From the NCBI RefSeq assembly GCF_011316935.1, contig NZ_WLYS01000002.1, positions 62,001 through 126,000 of the forward strand: a DNA stretch of 64,000 nt, written 5' to 3'. The DNA is from Sphingobacterium chungjuense (GTDB lineage: Bacteria; Bacteroidota; Bacteroidia; Sphingobacteriales; Sphingobacteriaceae). The first letter of the stretch is position 1; the number at the start of each line of letters is the position of its first letter. The notes under the pieces are model-generated. The model ran no database searches. It saw only the letters and a program-made list of their open reading frames with translations, and had not been told where the DNA came from. Shown here piece after piece: positions 36,258 through 44,050 of this stretch. The translations under genes were made by a program, and so were the position numbers.

Positions 36258-36578
36258 TTAATAAGGAATGGCTTTGGTGTACTCGACCACGTCACCCTGT
36301 ACGAGCGATACGAGTTGCTTTAGGTTGACGCCTCCCGTGGATTGCAGGAGGCCGGACGAGATAACCGCTTTTCCCTCTTTTGCCGTTAGTTCGTTTTCTC
36401 TTTTGGATGGTTCCGTGATAACCCTTTCGAGCGGTGAATCTTCATCAAATGTCAATTCGCGTCCTCCATCGGCCGCCCGTGGAGCACGGCGGTGGATAAA
36501 CAGGTCATACAGTACGTTAAGGGCATAGTAAATGCCATAGATGGCGGTAACGCCTAGCAGGAATTGTGTCCAGTTCAT
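36258..36578 (-). CDS. Small membrane protein of the transfer operon
   Basis: A 106-residue protein. An N-terminal membrane helix (FLLGVTAIYGIYYALNVLYD) is followed by a polar domain with EDSPLERVITEP and SSGLLQSTGGVNLKQLVSLV. I know no function. It overlaps the upstream gene by 4 bp and precedes the TraE pair by 7 bp. Confidence 0.7.
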   Translation of the reverse strand: MNWTQFLLGVTAIYGIYYALNVLYDLFIHRRAPRAADGGRELTFDEDSPLERVITEPSKRENELTAKEGKAVISSGLLQSTGGVNLKQLVSLVQGDVVEYTKAIPY

Positions 36579-36922
36579 AGATCAATGGTTTTAATGTGTT
36601 CTTTGATGTATCGGGTCAGTTCGGGATGGTTTTTTAGAAATTGGTGCAGGCTGTAAGATATGATCTTGTTCATGTCAATACCTTTGGCAACTTTCAGTTG
36701 TTTGAGTAGGAAAAGGGTCTTGTCGTCCAAACGGATTAGTAGCTTTTCCCGCCCGGTCAGTTCATGGCTTAGGATATTTTCAAACAGGCTTTCCAACGTT
36801 TCCGTTTTTTTCTTTGGTGTGTCCTTTGGTGGTTCTGCTGGAGGATTTTCATTTGACTGTGGCGGTTTCCCTTTCCGCATGGAATCCCGAAGTTCGTCGG
36901 CAAGGCTTTTTATTCCGCTCAT
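36575..36922 (-). CDS. Ribbon-helix-helix-like DNA-binding protein next to ParA
   Basis: A 115-residue protein. The first half is Pro/Lys-rich and disordered. The second half (LIRLDDKTLFLLKQLKVAKG then MNKIISYSLHQFLKNHP) looks like the RHH-type C-terminal domain of TraB/DUF3408-like proteins. It overlaps the ParA gene by 4 bp, so it may be the ParB-like centromere-binding partner. Confidence 0.68.
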   Translation of the reverse strand: MSGIKSLADELRDSMRKGKPPQSNENPPAEPPKDTPKKKTETLESLFENILSHELTGREKLLIRLDDKTLFLLKQLKVAKGIDMNKIISYSLHQFLKNHPELTRYIKEHIKTIDL

Positions 36923-37554
36923 AATGGTTCCTCCTTAGCAATGTACTGTTCATAGATCAGGTCTAAGAGCGGCAGGATAACGGGATATAATATGATCGGC
37001 GTCTGGAACGTATTTACCCGTTGGAAGTCGATACGGTCTGGCAGACCGGGTGCGACCGTACCGAAACCGCGAAGTACCTTTTCGACTTCTGTCCGGGTTT
37101 CGTACTTGACGGTGTTCTTGATTCGGTTCGGCACAAAAATCAGGGGCGCCCGTTTGTTGATCCTACCAATGACCATTGCAAACAGCAATGTGGAATCGAT
37201 GGAAAATTCGTCAAAGGCAAACGGACAGATTACCATATCGGCGGCGGCAAATATGGGGATCAGCCCATCGTCGTCCATCTTGCCGGGCAGGTCTATCAAT
37301 ACGATTTCGTCCCGTGATTTCTCTAATTTCCGTTGCATTGCCGGAAAGTGGCCAAGGTCGGCGGGTACGATTTCGTACAACGGTTCATTTTCCAAAATCT
37401 TTGCTTTCTCCGCTTTGGCGGAAAGTGATTGCTGATAGTCCATATCGAGCACCGTAACCCGCCGTTCTTGTTGTTGCGTCAGGTAGTTGGCGAGCAACAG
37501 GGTGAGCGTGCTTTTCCCTGCTCCACCCTTTTGGTTTCCTATTAATATGAGCAT
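36919..37554 (-). CDS. traA: ParA-family ATPase (TraA)
   Basis: A 211-residue ParA/MinD ATPase. The deviant Walker A GNQKGGAGKSTLT sits at the N-terminus, VLDMDYQQSLSAKAEK follows, and IVLIDLPGKMDDDGLIPIF is the Walker B region. In conjugative transposons TraA is a partition-like protein of the transfer operon. It lies 41 bp after the relaxase gene. Confidence 0.9.
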   Translation of the reverse strand: MLILIGNQKGGAGKSTLTLLLANYLTQQQERRVTVLDMDYQQSLSAKAEKAKILENEPLYEIVPADLGHFPAMQRKLEKSRDEIVLIDLPGKMDDDGLIPIFAAADMVICPFAFDEFSIDSTLLFAMVIGRINKRAPLIFVPNRIKNTVKYETRTEVEKVLRGFGTVAPGLPDRIDFQRVNTFQTPIILYPVILPLLDLIYEQYIAKEEPL

Positions 37555-37595
37555 AGTGCATTGTTTTTATTGATATTTTTGATTAAAGAGTGTCG

Positions 37596-38756
37596 TCAAC
37601 GGGTATTCGTCCGTGCCTTGCGCTTACGCCTCCTGTTGCGCCCGTGGATTGCCTCGTCGTCGATGTCGTCGGCAATGTCGATCTGGATATTTGGCATCCA
37701 TTGCTCCGATGTTCCCTGTAAATGATCGGTATAGGTGGCGGTTTCTTGTTGTAGCGGTTTCCGTTCTTTTTCGGTTGGTTCTGTTCTGTCCGCTTTGTCC
37801 GGTATTTCGGATATGTCCTGCCATGGTGCGATAAATTCTGCCAACGGCATAAGGTCTTTGCCCTTGTAGACCATTTTCCTCGAATGGTCAATGACGGTAT
37901 AACCGTATGGCGGTTTTCCGTCCTTGCCGTGGAATATGATCTGCACGCCGAATTTCGCCGATAACATCTGCGCCATTGCCGACGTATAATCGGATGGTGC
38001 GGACGGCCTGTTACCGGGAAGTGGGGCCGGAACATAAACGACCGCCGGATCGTATTGGCAACGGTACTTGGCAAAGACCGCTCGGAGCTGTGCCAAACGA
38101 TCAATATCTTTGTCGAAAGTGCTGATTTTGGCATCCACTTGTTCCAAAGAGACCGTGCCTTGTCTTTTGCCGTAACGGCTGATCTGATACACCCCATCGG
38201 AGAGTTTAAGTGAATATCCCCATGCTTCAAGGAGCATCATAAATTGGGCGCGTGTGGAGAAACCATAGCTTAATGCTTTTTCGATATTCTTGTCGATCTC
38301 CTGTTTTTCGTCCACGCCGACTATACGGTTCAATACCTCGTAAGCACGGATTTTCTCGAAGCTGTCGTTTATTTTCTTGCCGTCTCGGTCTACCCGTGTG
38401 GAAACGATATGGATATGGTTGTTTGCGGTATCTTTATGAAACACCATGAGGTAGGGTTGCTGCCCGTAGCCCATTCCTTTCAGCCATTGTTCGGCGATGG
38501 CTGTAAGTTCTTGCTTGCTATGGGAACGTCCTTTGCAGGAAATGACGGCGTGGAGCTGTGGGTATTTCGTCCGTTTACTGACTGCGGATTGGGCTTCCAG
38601 ATAATTGACGTAATCCTTTGGGCGGAGATTTTGCAGGGCCTGCAAGGCACCGAAATTTGCCACTTTCATGAGTTCGCCCTTGTCCTTGTCCACTTTGTTC
38701 GTGTTATAACGAACGCCTTTGAACGTGGCGGACGGTTTCAATATCTTGACGATCAT
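37596..38756 (-). CDS. mobB: Relaxase/mobilisation nuclease (MobB)
   Basis: A 386-residue relaxase that nicks oriT and leads transfer. The HUH-type motif NNHIHIVSTRVDRDGKKIND (around residues 112-131) is intact. The N-terminal FKGVRYNTNKVDKDKGELM is typical of the Bacteroidetes MobB group. The C-terminal third is basic and probably disordered. The gene overlaps mobA by 4 bp. Confidence 0.9.
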   Translation of the reverse strand: MIVKILKPSATFKGVRYNTNKVDKDKGELMKVANFGALQALQNLRPKDYVNYLEAQSAVSKRTKYPQLHAVISCKGRSHSKQELTAIAEQWLKGMGYGQQPYLMVFHKDTANNHIHIVSTRVDRDGKKINDSFEKIRAYEVLNRIVGVDEKQEIDKNIEKALSYGFSTRAQFMMLLEAWGYSLKLSDGVYQISRYGKRQGTVSLEQVDAKISTFDKDIDRLAQLRAVFAKYRCQYDPAVVYVPAPLPGNRPSAPSDYTSAMAQMLSAKFGVQIIFHGKDGKPPYGYTVIDHSRKMVYKGKDLMPLAEFIAPWQDISEIPDKADRTEPTEKERKPLQQETATYTDHLQGTSEQWMPNIQIDIADDIDDEAIHGRNRRRKRKARTNTR

Positions 38757-39163
38757 GTCTGCCCCCTCATAAGTCTGATGAGCCGTCGAACGGACTGTTC
38801 CAGCTTCCGTTGCAAGCTGATATATTCGGTAAGCAACGGGGCAAGGTCACGCATAATAACGGAGTGCAACATTCCCTGTTGCCTGAGGGTATTGGCGTGT
38901 TTGGCCAGTTGGTTGATATTGTTGCCAGACCGCCCGATCTGTGTGCCGATACCGTCCAACAGTTTCATGATCTCGGTGGTATTGACCAGCATCTTTTTGG
39001 AGTGTTGGAGCACACGGATACGCACGATGTCCGCACGGCTTAGGCCAAGTGCTTTTTCAAGTTCGAGAAACTGCGCCCGTTCCGCTTCGCTTAATCGGAG
39101 TTCAAAGCGTCTGGTACGCTGTTCGCATGTTGCGGGTTTGTTGCTTCGTTTCCTGTTTTTCAT
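38753..39163 (-). CDS. mobA: Mobilisation accessory protein (MobA/MobC-like)
   Basis: A 136-residue protein. FELRLSEAERAQFLELEKAL is an RHH-type N-terminus, and GIGTQIGRSGNNINQLAKHANTL is the signature of relaxosome accessory proteins. It helps the relaxase bind oriT. It overlaps the methyltransferase gene by 4 bp and mobB by 4 bp. Confidence 0.9.
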   Translation of the reverse strand: MKNRKRSNKPATCEQRTRRFELRLSEAERAQFLELEKALGLSRADIVRIRVLQHSKKMLVNTTEIMKLLDGIGTQIGRSGNNINQLAKHANTLRQQGMLHSVIMRDLAPLLTEYISLQRKLEQSVRRLIRLMRGQT

Positions 39164-40284
39164 GATGCCTTGTGATTCAGGGAAACAGACTGTATGGCTC
39201 GAAAGATTTCAAGGGCGACCTGCGGGACGATGGCATTGCCGTAAGCTTTTATGCTGTCGGTTCGCCACGCAGGAAAGGTAATTCTGTCCAGTCTTTCGGG
39301 AAGCCCATCATTTCTGCCAAAAACCGGGGATTCAGTTGGCCAGTCATCCCATTTAGGAATTTCATTGTATCCGTATTGATCTGCTGGTGGTTTTTCAGTT
39401 TCATTACACCAGATTCCGTTAGCGGAGGTAGCAAAGCTATCAATCTTTTGAGTGTTACATTGTGAATACTTCCATCGTCTACCTGTGTAGATATCATCCT
39501 TGCAGTTGCAGTCTTGCTGCCTTTTGTAGTAATCGCAGGTATCAGTCCGTTCTCTGCTGCCATGATAATAAGTGCATCCTTGATCGAACGCTGTCTTGGC
39601 GTCCCGTCTTTCATCGTCTGCTCCACAGTCTGCAGGGTCTGCGGATTGATTGTAATCCGCCCGATCTGAATCGTGTTTGGCGTGGGCAACAAACCACACC
39701 CTGTCCCTTCGGTGTGGTGCATTGACGGCAGCAGCTGGAATACACAGAATGACTGGCGTGCCGTCTTCAAGTGCCGGAAGTACATATCCTGCTGATCCAA
39801 TTTCAGAAATAATTTGTCCAATAACTCTTCGTTGCAGACGGATAATTGTTGGGCTTGCTTTTTGATCGTTGTCTGTACAAAAAAGCTCAATCGCTTGGAC
39901 TTCCATTTCAGAAAGACTCTCCTGCTCCAAAATGGTGAACAGTCCAGCAACATTTTCAAGAACAATCCACTCCGGTCGTACTTGTTTAATAATTCGGATA
40001 GTCTCTGGGAAGAGGTATCGGTCATCTTTCGTGCCCCTTCGCCGTCCGGCTTGACTGAACGGTTGGCAGGGAAATCCTCCGCTGATGATGTCGATATTTC
40101 CCCGAAACTCAGTTGCATTGAAATTGTAGATGTTTTCATAATGTGTTGTATTTGGCCAATAATGTTTAAGAATGTTGCGACAGAATGGGTCTTTCTCGCA
40201 CGAGAAAACGTTTTGCCACCCCATCCAGGAAGAGGCTATATCAAAGCCGCCGATTCCTGAAAACAGGCTACCGTGTCTTAGCAT
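39160..40284 (-). CDS. Orphan C5-cytosine DNA methyltransferase of the conjugative element
   Basis: A 374-residue C5 methyltransferase with the SAM loop SLFSGIGGFD (6-15), catalytic Cys73 in GGFPCQPFSQAG, ENV (110-112), NAPHRRDRVWFVAHA (motif VIII) and KAYGNAIVPQVALEIF (motif X). Between motifs VIII and X the target-recognition part is rich in Asp, Cys and Tyr. No cognate nuclease is adjacent, so it probably protects the element or modifies host DNA. A second frame of 296 codons runs open through most of this gene. Confidence 0.88.
   Translation of the reverse strand: MLRHGSLFSGIGGFDIASSWMGWQNVFSCEKDPFCRNILKHYWPNTTHYENIYNFNATEFRGNIDIISGGFPCQPFSQAGRRRGTKDDRYLFPETIRIIKQVRPEWIVLENVAGLFTILEQESLSEMEVQAIELFCTDNDQKASPTIIRLQRRVIGQIISEIGSAGYVLPALEDGTPVILCIPAAAVNAPHRRDRVWFVAHAKHDSDRADYNQSADPADCGADDERRDAKTAFDQGCTYYHGSRERTDTCDYYKRQQDCNCKDDIYTGRRWKYSQCNTQKIDSFATSANGIWCNETEKPPADQYGYNEIPKWDDWPTESPVFGRNDGLPERLDRITFPAWRTDSIKAYGNAIVPQVALEIFRAIQSVSLNHKAS
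39249..40139 (-). CDS. Overlapping +1-frame ORF inside the methyltransferase gene
   Basis: A 296-codon frame with an ATG start, on the same strand as the methyltransferase but shifted by one base. It looks protein-like: LKTARQSFCVFQLLPSMHHT, then GTGCGLLPTPNTIQIGRITI, and at the end GQLNPRFLAEMMGFPKDWTE. The LLPTP and LNPxF...MGFPxxW motifs are known from C-terminal regions of phage-type methyltransferase proteins, where they are in the main frame. Whether it is translated here, as its own product or by frameshifting, is unknown. Confidence 0.55.
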   Translation of the reverse strand: MKTSTISMQLSFGEISTSSAEDFPANRSVKPDGEGARKMTDTSSQRLSELLNKYDRSGLFLKMLLDCSPFWSRRVFLKWKSKRLSFFVQTTIKKQAQQLSVCNEELLDKLFLKLDQQDMYFRHLKTARQSFCVFQLLPSMHHTEGTGCGLLPTPNTIQIGRITINPQTLQTVEQTMKDGTPRQRSIKDALIIMAAENGLIPAITTKGSKTATARMISTQVDDGSIHNVTLKRLIALLPPLTESGVMKLKNHQQINTDTMKFLNGMTGQLNPRFLAEMMGFPKDWTELPFLRGEPTA

Positions 40285-40421
40285 GGTAATGGTTTTAAGG
40301 GTTCATAGATAGTTCGCCGTCACGGCGGCGGATATGGTGCGCTTCGCAGGAGAAAAAGGGAGTTGCGACCTTTTTCCTACCCGGATGCTGCCCATTCCCG
40401 CAGGGATTGGGTGGCTTCCGG

Positions 40422-40484
40422 GCAAGTTGGTTTTTGTGGGTACGGCCGAGGTACGAGCGCTGTACGTACAAAAACACAACTTGC
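40422..40484. repeat. Imperfect inverted repeat, candidate oriT structure
   Basis: GCAAGTTGGTTTTTGTG (40422-40438) pairs, allowing a bulge, with ACAAAAACACAACTTGC (40468-40484). The central part is rich in GTAC steps. It lies about 140 bp upstream of the methyltransferase-mobA-mobB operon, where oriT is expected. A smaller inverted repeat (CCCATTCCC with GGGATTGGG) lies at about 40391-40411. Confidence 0.5.
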
Positions 40485-40569
40485 ACAACACGAAACAAAA
40501 AAGGGTGGTTATACCGCAAAGTGCAAAAAAGTGGGTTTGAGCGCATTTTTAGCACATAGATCCGGGTAT

Positions 40570-40905
40570 GTCCGATTCATAACCCACGATTCGATCGGTC
40601 ATATATCCATACATACAGCTATCAGTATGTATGTCTGTTCGGATAGCTGTTTATCTGTATGGGTAACTATGTGGATAGCTATATATGTGGATATGTGCCT
40701 ATATGTATAGATTGATATGTATCTATACATATATCCGTATGGCTACCTATTTGGATATGTATATATCGGGATATATGAATATCTGTATGTACCGCTATCT
40801 GCATAGCTGTCTATCGAAATATCGGGATAGCGATATAGATAGCTATCGGTATATCCATATATATGTATATATGGTTATCCATATATCAGAATAACTGATT
40901 TCGCC
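40570..40905. repeat. A+T-rich degenerate hexamer tract (TAT-based)
   Basis: About 335 bp are made almost only of words such as GGATAT, CTGTAT, GCTATC, CCATAT and GTATAT, roughly one TAT every 6 bp with changing flanks. No frame codes for a credible protein; the frames give only Tyr/Ile/Met-rich strings. It lies between the TOPRIM primase-like gene and the mob operon, beside the candidate oriT. It is the longest repeat-rich non-coding tract in the element. Confidence 0.75.
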
Positions 40906-40916
40906 CCCTCCGAAAG

Positions 40917-41870
40917 TCAACGTCTGGGGCCTGCCCGTTGGTGCTGTAATTCCTGTTCGTTTAGGACTGCCCTTAGCATATCATTATAATCCTTGTACGC
41001 CCTATAAACACCCGAACGGTCTTTGGCCTGTGGTACGGCTTCGATCAGTCTTTGGGTACAGTTTCGGCCGGGATCGTCGTTGTCGAAATACACGTCCACG
41101 ATAGGTATGCCTTTCACTCGCTCGATAGCATTCTTTAATTGGACAATGGAATTTAGGACGATGGAGGTCGGTGCAGGATCTGGGCGGTTCATTTTAAGCC
41201 AACTTAGATAGTCCATATAACCCTCAAAGAGAACGGCATGGTCTGGATTGCCGGGGATCACGGATATAACTTTCTTGCCGATACTGCTCTTAAAACCTTT
41301 GGCATTGGTAAACTCCCAATTGTCCTGATCGTTCTTCCAGCCAATGGCATAGAAAATACTTTTATTTTCGTTGTCAAGACGGTTTCTGTAATAGATTTCG
41401 TGCAGGTGTCCATGTGCAACGTCCAATATCCCACGTTCTTGAAGGTATTTGGTCAGGACAAAGTTTCTGCCGATTGGCTGTGTTCGCACAAGTTCAAAGG
41501 TGTATCTTTTCTGCTCCTGTTCCGTTGGTGGTTTGACAGGTTTGTTGGCCGGAATCATAGGGACCTGCATATCGCAGGTTTCCTTTATCTTGTTTAGTAC
41601 CTCGACAAAGGAGTGCTGGGGCCAATAGGCAAGGCCGAGCTGGACGATACTACCGCCCTGTATGCCCGTTGAGTTCGGCCCACCTCGGTCGACCCATTTT
41701 CCACCCTCATCCCAAACGGTCAGCGATGGGGTGTCTTTCTTGGTTTCCCGTAGCATACTGTGGTAAAAGAGTTCCTTGCCCGACTTGCGTACCGGATGGT
41801 GGCCAAGCCGGGCCAGAAAGTCCGAAATTGGGATTTCTCGGAGATCGTCCATGTTTACATATTTTGACAT
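40917..41870 (-). CDS. TOPRIM-domain DNA primase-like protein
   Basis: A 317-residue protein with a CHC2-like N-terminal part (FYHSMLRETKKDTPSLTV, then GGSIVQLGLAYWP) and a TOPRIM domain (VLFEGYMDYLSWLKM with the catalytic Glu, then IVDVYFDNDDPGRNCTQRL with the DxD). It probably primes the transferred strand. It lies 18 bp downstream of a related gene and ends at the start of the hexamer tract. Confidence 0.85.
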   Translation of the reverse strand: MSKYVNMDDLREIPISDFLARLGHHPVRKSGKELFYHSMLRETKKDTPSLTVWDEGGKWVDRGGPNSTGIQGGSIVQLGLAYWPQHSFVEVLNKIKETCDMQVPMIPANKPVKPPTEQEQKRYTFELVRTQPIGRNFVLTKYLQERGILDVAHGHLHEIYYRNRLDNENKSIFYAIGWKNDQDNWEFTNAKGFKSSIGKKVISVIPGNPDHAVLFEGYMDYLSWLKMNRPDPAPTSIVLNSIVQLKNAIERVKGIPIVDVYFDNDDPGRNCTQRLIEAVPQAKDRSGVYRAYKDYNDMLRAVLNEQELQHQRAGPRR

Positions 41871-41888
41871 AAGTAGGGATTTGGATTA

Positions 41889-42731
41889 TCAAAGGGGTAT
41901 TACTTCTGTGTGCGGCAGTTTGTCCTTGAACATTTCGGCAAGCAATTGGTAATCGCCTCCTGTCTCATCGGTGTACAGCAGCACTCTTTGAAAATGGTGC
42001 GCACGTTTCAGCGATGCGGATATAAAATCGGGATGGTTCAATATCAGTACCGATGCATAGTGCAGATATTTGTCGCTCCGCCTTTTCAGATAGTCCACAT
42101 ATTCGGGGAATATGGCAAGCGCGGTTTCACTTGCCGAAATAAAGGTCATTCCTCTTGGGCCGGTACAGCCCGTATAATTTTGGGCGCGTACTTCCCAACC
42201 TCCGTTTTCGTTCTGCCAACCGGCGGCACAGAAGTCTTTGCGGTTGCCCTTTTGGTCGGTTACATAATAATGGACTTCTTGGATGTTCAGATCGGCGAGT
42301 TTCCAAAGGCCGCTTTCCATCAGAAAATCGGTGATCTCTTTATTATACCCCAATGGGCCGGTACGTTCGATCTGATAATGGGGTATCTTGGTCGCTTTGC
42401 GCTTGCGTAGGGGTCTATCTTTTTTAGCTATTTGGCGTTGTGTGCCCCGAAGTTTTTCCTCGATCTGTTCGGCGGATAGATCGGGCCAATAGGTACGGGC
42501 AAAGTCCATGAGGTTGCCACCTTTGCCGAGTAGACCAAGTGAGCTGTCAAACCAAGTGTTCAATCGGTTATTGACCGTTAGGACTATTTTGTTATTGGTT
42601 CGGTTCCCCAGTACGCTTGCGTACTGAAATTCATCGCCACCCGTCGATATGGGTTCATGCCCCAATGCTTTGAGCAGGGCGGCGATGGTCAACGGCTCAT
42701 CGTGCGGTGTGTTGCCTATGTGAGATGTCAT
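41889..42731 (-). CDS. Degenerate TOPRIM primase-like paralog
   Basis: A 280-residue paralog of the downstream primase-like gene, seen from the shared plan (ALLKALGHEPISTGGDEF ... GGNLMDFARTYWP ... LAIFPEYVDYLKR). The TOPRIM DxD is altered: the matching strand reads VLLYTDETGGDYQLL, and the second acidic position is displaced. It may therefore be a regulatory or structural partner rather than an active primase. Confidence 0.75.
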   Translation of the reverse strand: MTSHIGNTPHDEPLTIAALLKALGHEPISTGGDEFQYASVLGNRTNNKIVLTVNNRLNTWFDSSLGLLGKGGNLMDFARTYWPDLSAEQIEEKLRGTQRQIAKKDRPLRKRKATKIPHYQIERTGPLGYNKEITDFLMESGLWKLADLNIQEVHYYVTDQKGNRKDFCAAGWQNENGGWEVRAQNYTGCTGPRGMTFISASETALAIFPEYVDYLKRRSDKYLHYASVLILNHPDFISASLKRAHHFQRVLLYTDETGGDYQLLAEMFKDKLPHTEVIPL

Positions 42732-42764
42732 GAGAAAAATGTTTTTGATGTGGTGGATAGGTTT

Positions 42765-43040
42765 TTACAGGTAGCGCATGGCCTGGCGGGATTTGCTCAC
42801 GGCTTCGATCTCCATACGGTCGATGCGCCATGCTGCGGAGTGATTGCCGTCCTTGCGCGGTGTGATCAGACCGAGACCGATCCAATGCTCTACATTTTTT
42901 CGTCCATAGCGACGGAACGCTTCTGATTTTTTGAGGTACGGCCTAATGTGTCCGGTCTTGGAAAGTGCCAGTTTTGCGCCCATTTCTGCTGCATAGGAAA
43001 GCAGTGTCTGCAATTGCAGCGGTGTCAATAGTATGTGCAT
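42765..43040 (-). CDS. Small HTH-type element protein
   Basis: A 91-residue protein. LKKSEAFRRYGRKNVEHWIG looks like a winged HTH recognition region, followed by LGLITPRKDG. It is paralogous to the next upstream gene (LTKATAYRLYGRSNVDRWLR). These small proteins are common at the start of the transfer region of Bacteroidetes elements and may regulate it. Confidence 0.7.
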   Translation of the reverse strand: MHILLTPLQLQTLLSYAAEMGAKLALSKTGHIRPYLKKSEAFRRYGRKNVEHWIGLGLITPRKDGNHSAAWRIDRMEIEAVSKSRQAMRYL

Positions 43041-43096
43041 AGCTTCTTGGGGTTTGATGGTTTACAGATATTGGGAGGTTTTAGTTACTCCGTTGG

Positions 43097-43142
43097 AGCC
43101 GACAACAGGTAACGAGCCTGTAATGATCCGCTCTTGTCGGCT
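43097..43142. other. Structured intergenic segment between two HTH genes
   Basis: Outer arms AGCCGACAA (43097-43105) and TTGTCGGCT (43134-43142) enclose inner arms ACAGG and CCTGT (43105-43109, 43117-43121). The minus-strand transcript could fold into a branched hairpin just after the upstream HTH gene. Confidence 0.5.
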
Positions 43143-43149
43143 AGTAGGT

Positions 43150-43443
43150 CTATCTGTCCTTTACGGGCAGGTAGGTAATTCGGTTGCTTGAACCCGAAAC
43201 GGTTTCAAGTTCCGACCTGTCAAGGAAAGTCTGGGCGCTGTCATCTGTATGTGTGGAGATCAGCCCATACCGTAACCATCTGTCAACATTGCTTCGGCCG
43301 TAAAGGCGGTAAGCCGTGGCTTTAGTCAGTTTATTGGGGATAGGTTGTTCTTTTTTAATGGCATTATCAACCCCCTCTTGCGCTGCATTTTTTAACAGTA
43401 TCGCCAGTTCCTTGCTCGAAAGGTTGTTTGTCCGTGTTGGCAT
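43150..43443 (-). CDS. Small HTH-type element protein, paralog
   Basis: A 97-residue protein. ELAILLKNAAQEGVDNAIKK is followed by the HTH-like TKATAYRLYGRSNVDRWLRY and LISTHTDD. The end (SGSSNRITYLPVKDR) differs from its paralog. It is the first gene of the transfer-region transcript after a terminator-like hairpin. Confidence 0.7.
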   Translation of the reverse strand: MPTRTNNLSSKELAILLKNAAQEGVDNAIKKEQPIPNKLTKATAYRLYGRSNVDRWLRYGLISTHTDDSAQTFLDRSELETVSGSSNRITYLPVKDR

Positions 43444-43485
43444 AATTTTATGGTACTGGTTGCTGAATGGCCGTTTGTAAAATAA

Positions 43486-43511
43486 GAGGGGGCTGTTTAC
43501 GCTGCCCCCTC
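43486..43511 (-). terminator. GC-rich hairpin, terminator-like
   Basis: A perfect 8-bp stem GAGGGGGC (43486-43493) with GCCCCCTC (43504-43511). On the minus strand TTATTTTA follows. It lies between rteC and the first HTH gene and could end the upstream transcript or attenuate the transfer operon. Confidence 0.6.
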
Positions 43512-44050
43512 CATATATGATATTTCTCGGTCAATGAATTTCTTTCATTTTGCTGTAAAATCAATAACGTATCGCTACGGAGCGGATCGCTCTACATGTT
43601 TCAATCGGGAATACACACGTGGGTATCTAAATACTCGCCGAAACCGGCTGCCTATGGTTCATCGAAGCTGTACTCCCAGCATACACGTATGCGGCGATAA
43701 TACTGCCCGACTGCACAATAATTTCCGGTTCTTTACCGGAAATGCTTCTTCCCCCAATGTCAAAGAACGTGTCCTTACTGGGGTCAAAATTGGCGAGTGG
43801 GCAGACGGAACTTTCCCAATATGGAAGCATTGGTATCGATTTTTTTTGGTCGGATTTTTTACCTTTTTGTAAGGGGATTCTTTGAGTTGGAAGCGGTTGA
43901 TTGTTTATGAGCTCGCAGATAAATAGCGTATCGCTAGCGTCATATAGATTTTACGATCCTGTTAGGAATACCTTGCAGGAAAATCTTTCACAAGATGTGT
44001 ATATTGATAAAGTTTTTTTCTTCGGATAAAAGGTGTCTTCTAGCAGCCAT
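43512..44050. other. About 540 bp without a supported gene, upstream of the transfer operon
   Basis: The frames that cross here on both strands have no recognisable motif and no good start. The segment probably holds the promoter and leader of the transfer operon and the end of rteC transcription, where RteC-type proteins act in related elements. I see no clear repeat inside it. Confidence 0.4.

Noticed and set aside
40570..40905. Plus-strand frames in the TAT-rich tract
   Set aside because: The translations are only Tyr/Ile/Met/Cys strings produced by the repeat composition.
43534..43872. Plus-strand 112-codon frame upstream of the transfer operon
   Set aside because: It has no motif, lies opposite an operon leader, and its composition is not protein-like.
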